The notes beneath the pieces are model-generated. The model had not been told where the DNA came from and did not search any database. It saw nothing but the letters and a program-made list of their open reading frames with translations. Positions 61,846 through 64,000 of a DNA stretch of 64,000 nucleotides are shown one piece after another. The position numbers were made by a program, and so were the translations under genes. Source of the DNA: Delphinus delphis. Taxonomy: Eukaryota > Chordata > Mammalia > Artiodactyla > Delphinidae. Location of the stretch: contig NW_027192670.1 of the NCBI RefSeq assembly GCF_949987515.2, positions 248,001-312,000 on the forward strand, read 5' to 3'. Each line of letters opens with the position of its first letter. Position 1 is the first letter of the stretch.

Positions 61846-63423
61846 TTATGCTGATGGGCGGGATGTAAATTGCCAACAACCACTCGGGAGAAGTGTATGG
61901 TGTTTCCTGAAACATCTAAAAAACAAAGCAACACAGCCTAGGGCACTTCCACTTATGGTCCTATAGCTTAGGGAAATTAAAATCAAAAAGACACAGCCAC
62001 CCCAAAGTTTGGGACGCCTCTGTTTACAAGAACCTCGTTTACAGTACAAGTTCAACATCGCAGAAAGTGAAAAATGGATAAAGAAGTTGTGGTATTTACT
62101 TACAAAGCAATATCACTCAGCAATGAAATCTGTATCATCAGGCCCTTAGCAGCACAATGAGTGGATTCAGGTACGATGAATCTAACTGAAATAAGTCACA
62201 CAGAAAAAGAAACATCATAAGATATCAGTAATACACGGAATGTAAACTTGGCTACACAGGAACTGAATTACAGAACAGAAAAGGGTCTCAAATTTAGAAA
62301 ACCAACTTATGCTTGCTTAAGGGATAAGGTGAGTTGGGGTGCTGCATAAAACCAGAGAGTGAAATGAGCACAGATAAAGTTCCTTAAGCCAAATATGGAA
62401 TAGACAAGAGCTACTCCTTGCTCAACGAAATGGACTCAACACCGCATATTAAACGCCTAAGAATGTACCTGACTAGTAAGTATCGTAAAACCTATGGATG
62501 GCTATGTCTCCAAAAGAGAATCAAGCATGTGTACAGGGGCATAAACGCAGCAGTGATAGGATTGGAGAGGTTCGGTGAGCAAATGAAGACCTTTGAAGTC
62601 ATATTGCATGGTACCCATTACACGGGTCTCAACTCTCCAGGTTTAAGGTATTCTTCCTTCAGCTAAAACATGCATGTGGAACCCAGAGTATGATCAACCA
62701 TGTGAACGGGAGACGTGTTCAAATATGTCTCAGTTTTCCTCCCCTGGTACTCGGGTGCAACATTCCAGACGCTTTACTAACACTCTCCCCACTTGGAGAG
62801 TCAGCGCCTTTAACCTCCTGTTTGGCCCAGTTTGCAATTTCTGCGGAAGATGAACAGGAATAGCGAGAACCAATGGAGACTAGCTGGAGGTGTCTGGACG
62901 GGCAAATTTAACTCTCATTTCCTACCAGGAAGAGGAATTAACCAAAGGCTCAGCGTGCCATGCCAGAACCAGATTAGGGCCTGAAGCCATCCTGCGGTGT
63001 TGCGGCCAGGTCACAAGAAAGCGAGTTGAAGAAAGGAGCTCAGGGGCACTGTAATTCACAAACCTGCAGAGTTATAAATGACAGCTATCGTCCAAAAATA
63101 GACTGAAGTAAGGCTGCCAAGAGGACTTGAAAGCGGGGCAGAATTGCAGGAAACCGATTTCAGGAGGTAGACTGGAATTGCATTTCAAGCATAGGAAAAG
63201 AGGCAGAACGTCCACAATGATGCACTTGGCCAAAAAGGGTGTATGCGTTTTTTCCTGAATATATTCAGGAAAAAACACATACGCCCTTTTTGGCCAACCA
63301 AGCAAGCTTGCAAAGGAAATCTGCACTACAATGAAGTCTCACTTCCCCCCGGTCAAAAGGGCCATCTGAAAAAAGTGTAAAATCCAGAAAGGCAGGACAG
63401 GCCATGGAGAACTGGGAGCCTTG
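61846..63423 (+). repeat. Satellite monomer M40 (1,578 bp), tetramer D position 4
   Basis: Starts like M36 but soon departs (gtacgatgaatc, gggataagg, ggatggctatg, one C missing in gaagacctttg near 62586). Last complete monomer; variation rises toward the right edge. Contains P41. Confidence 0.9.
63226..63297. repeat. P41 palindrome, two mismatches
   Basis: Left arm gggtgtatg and right arm aaacacata: two different positions hit, in the last complete monomer. Confidence 0.92.
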
Positions 63424-64000
63424 TTATGCTGATGGGCGGGATGTAAATTGCCAGCAGACACTCGGGAGAAGTGTATGGTGTTTCCTGAAACATCTAAAAA
63501 ACAAAGCAACAGAGCCTAGGGCACTTCCACTTATGGTCCTATAGCTTAGGGAAATTAATATCAAAAAGACACAGCAACCCCAAAATTTGGGACGGCTCTT
63601 TTTACTGGAATCTCTTCTACGGCACAAGTTAAATATCCCAGAGAGCAAATAATGGATAAAGAAGTTGCGGTACTTATGTACAACAGAATACCACTCAGCA
63701 ATGAAATCTATGTCACCAGGCCCGTACCAGCATAATGAGTGGATTGAGGCACGATGATTCTAAGTGAAATAAGTCACACAGAAAAAGAAACATCATAAGG
63801 TATCACTAATACACGGAATATGAACTTGGCTACACATGAACTGAATTACAAAACAGAACAGGGTCTCAAGTTTAGAAAACCAACTTATGCCTGCTTAAGG
63901 GGGAAGGTGAGTTGGGGTGCTGCATAAAAGCAGAGTTTGAAATTAGCACAGATACCGTTCCATAAGCCAAATATATAATAGACAAGAGCTACCCCTTGCT
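63424..64000 (+). repeat. Partial diverged right-edge monomer M41
   Basis: Core-like up to about 63,550, then clearly diverged (ttactggaatctcttctacgg, ttaaatatcccagag). It shares gtttgaaattagcacagata and ccgttc with M0 and acacatgaactgaattac with M1, so it belongs to the old edge type. The window ends before the place where M0 has its 167-bp segment, so its full length is unknown. Confidence 0.85.

Larger units (their letters stand above)
57452..63423 (+). repeat. Tetrameric higher-order repeat, copy D (5,972 bp)
   Basis: Near copy of C in its first three monomers, with scattered single-base differences; the fourth departs as the array edge is reached. Confidence 0.85.
1..64000 (+). repeat. 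Tandem satellite array, ~1,579-bp monomer (common cetacean satellite type)
   Basis: The same sequence recurs head to tail with spacings of 1,575-1,580 bp (four are 1,237 bp). Monomers are numbered M1-M40 from the ttatgctg motif; the palindromes are P1-P41. Each monomer holds an L1 3' end remnant, an unrecognised ~670-bp block and a 72-bp palindrome. The size equals what I recall of the delphinid form of the common cetacean satellite; that match is from memory, not from a search. All copies share one orientation. No complete gene, no unrelated insertion and no single-copy DNA was seen in the window. Confidence 0.93.

Noticed and set aside
1..64000. Telomeric repeats, tRNA or rRNA genes, endogenous retrovirus genes
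   Set aside because: None seen on either strand; no ttaggg runs, no tRNA-like boxes with a cloverleaf, no retroviral protease or polymerase motifs.

Overview
This window is eukaryotic satellite DNA with no intact gene. It is one tandem array of a roughly 1,579-bp monomer in a single orientation: 40 complete monomers, a diverged and longer monomer at the left edge (1-1641), and a partial diverged monomer at the right edge (63424-64000). The period, the artiodactyl-type L1 3' end and the mariner-like palindrome inside each monomer together point to a cetacean. From memory, the 'common cetacean satellite' is about 1,580 bp in delphinids (a 1,579-bp repeat was described from killer whale by Widegren, Arnason and Akusjarvi, 1985) and about 1,750 bp in baleen whales. 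A delphinid or close relative is therefore the best guess.

Monomer anatomy, counted from the start phase used here (the ttatgctg motif): offsets 0 to about 710, plus the last ~105 bp of the preceding monomer, are a decayed L1 retrotransposon 3' end (ORF2 C-terminus plus 3' UTR, sense on +). Offsets ~711-1380 are a block I do not recognise. Offsets ~1381-1452 are a 72-bp palindrome without a spacer that resembles a short non-autonomous mariner element. The monomer is thus a composite of transposon debris.

Layout: 1 to ~1360 is a diverged edge monomer that keeps a 167-bp segment (including an L1 tail-like A-rich tract) absent from every complete monomer. About 1.4-13 kb holds heterogeneous monomers. 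About 13-39 kb is a mosaic with 3,158-bp dimers, a 9-monomer (14,214-bp) duplication and at least one clear unequal-crossover hybrid (M16). 39,532-63,423 holds four copies of a ~5,973-bp tetrameric higher-order repeat, each with one 1,237-bp monomer whose ~341-bp deletion ends inside the palindrome. From ~63,550 the sequence again diverges and shares old variants with the left edge.

Nothing here encodes a working product. The main interest is sequence evolution: palindrome arms that changed in a complementary way, a palindrome-linked deletion that was then amplified, ancestral monomers kept at the array edges, and visible crossover junctions. All comparisons were made by eye; identities are qualitative.
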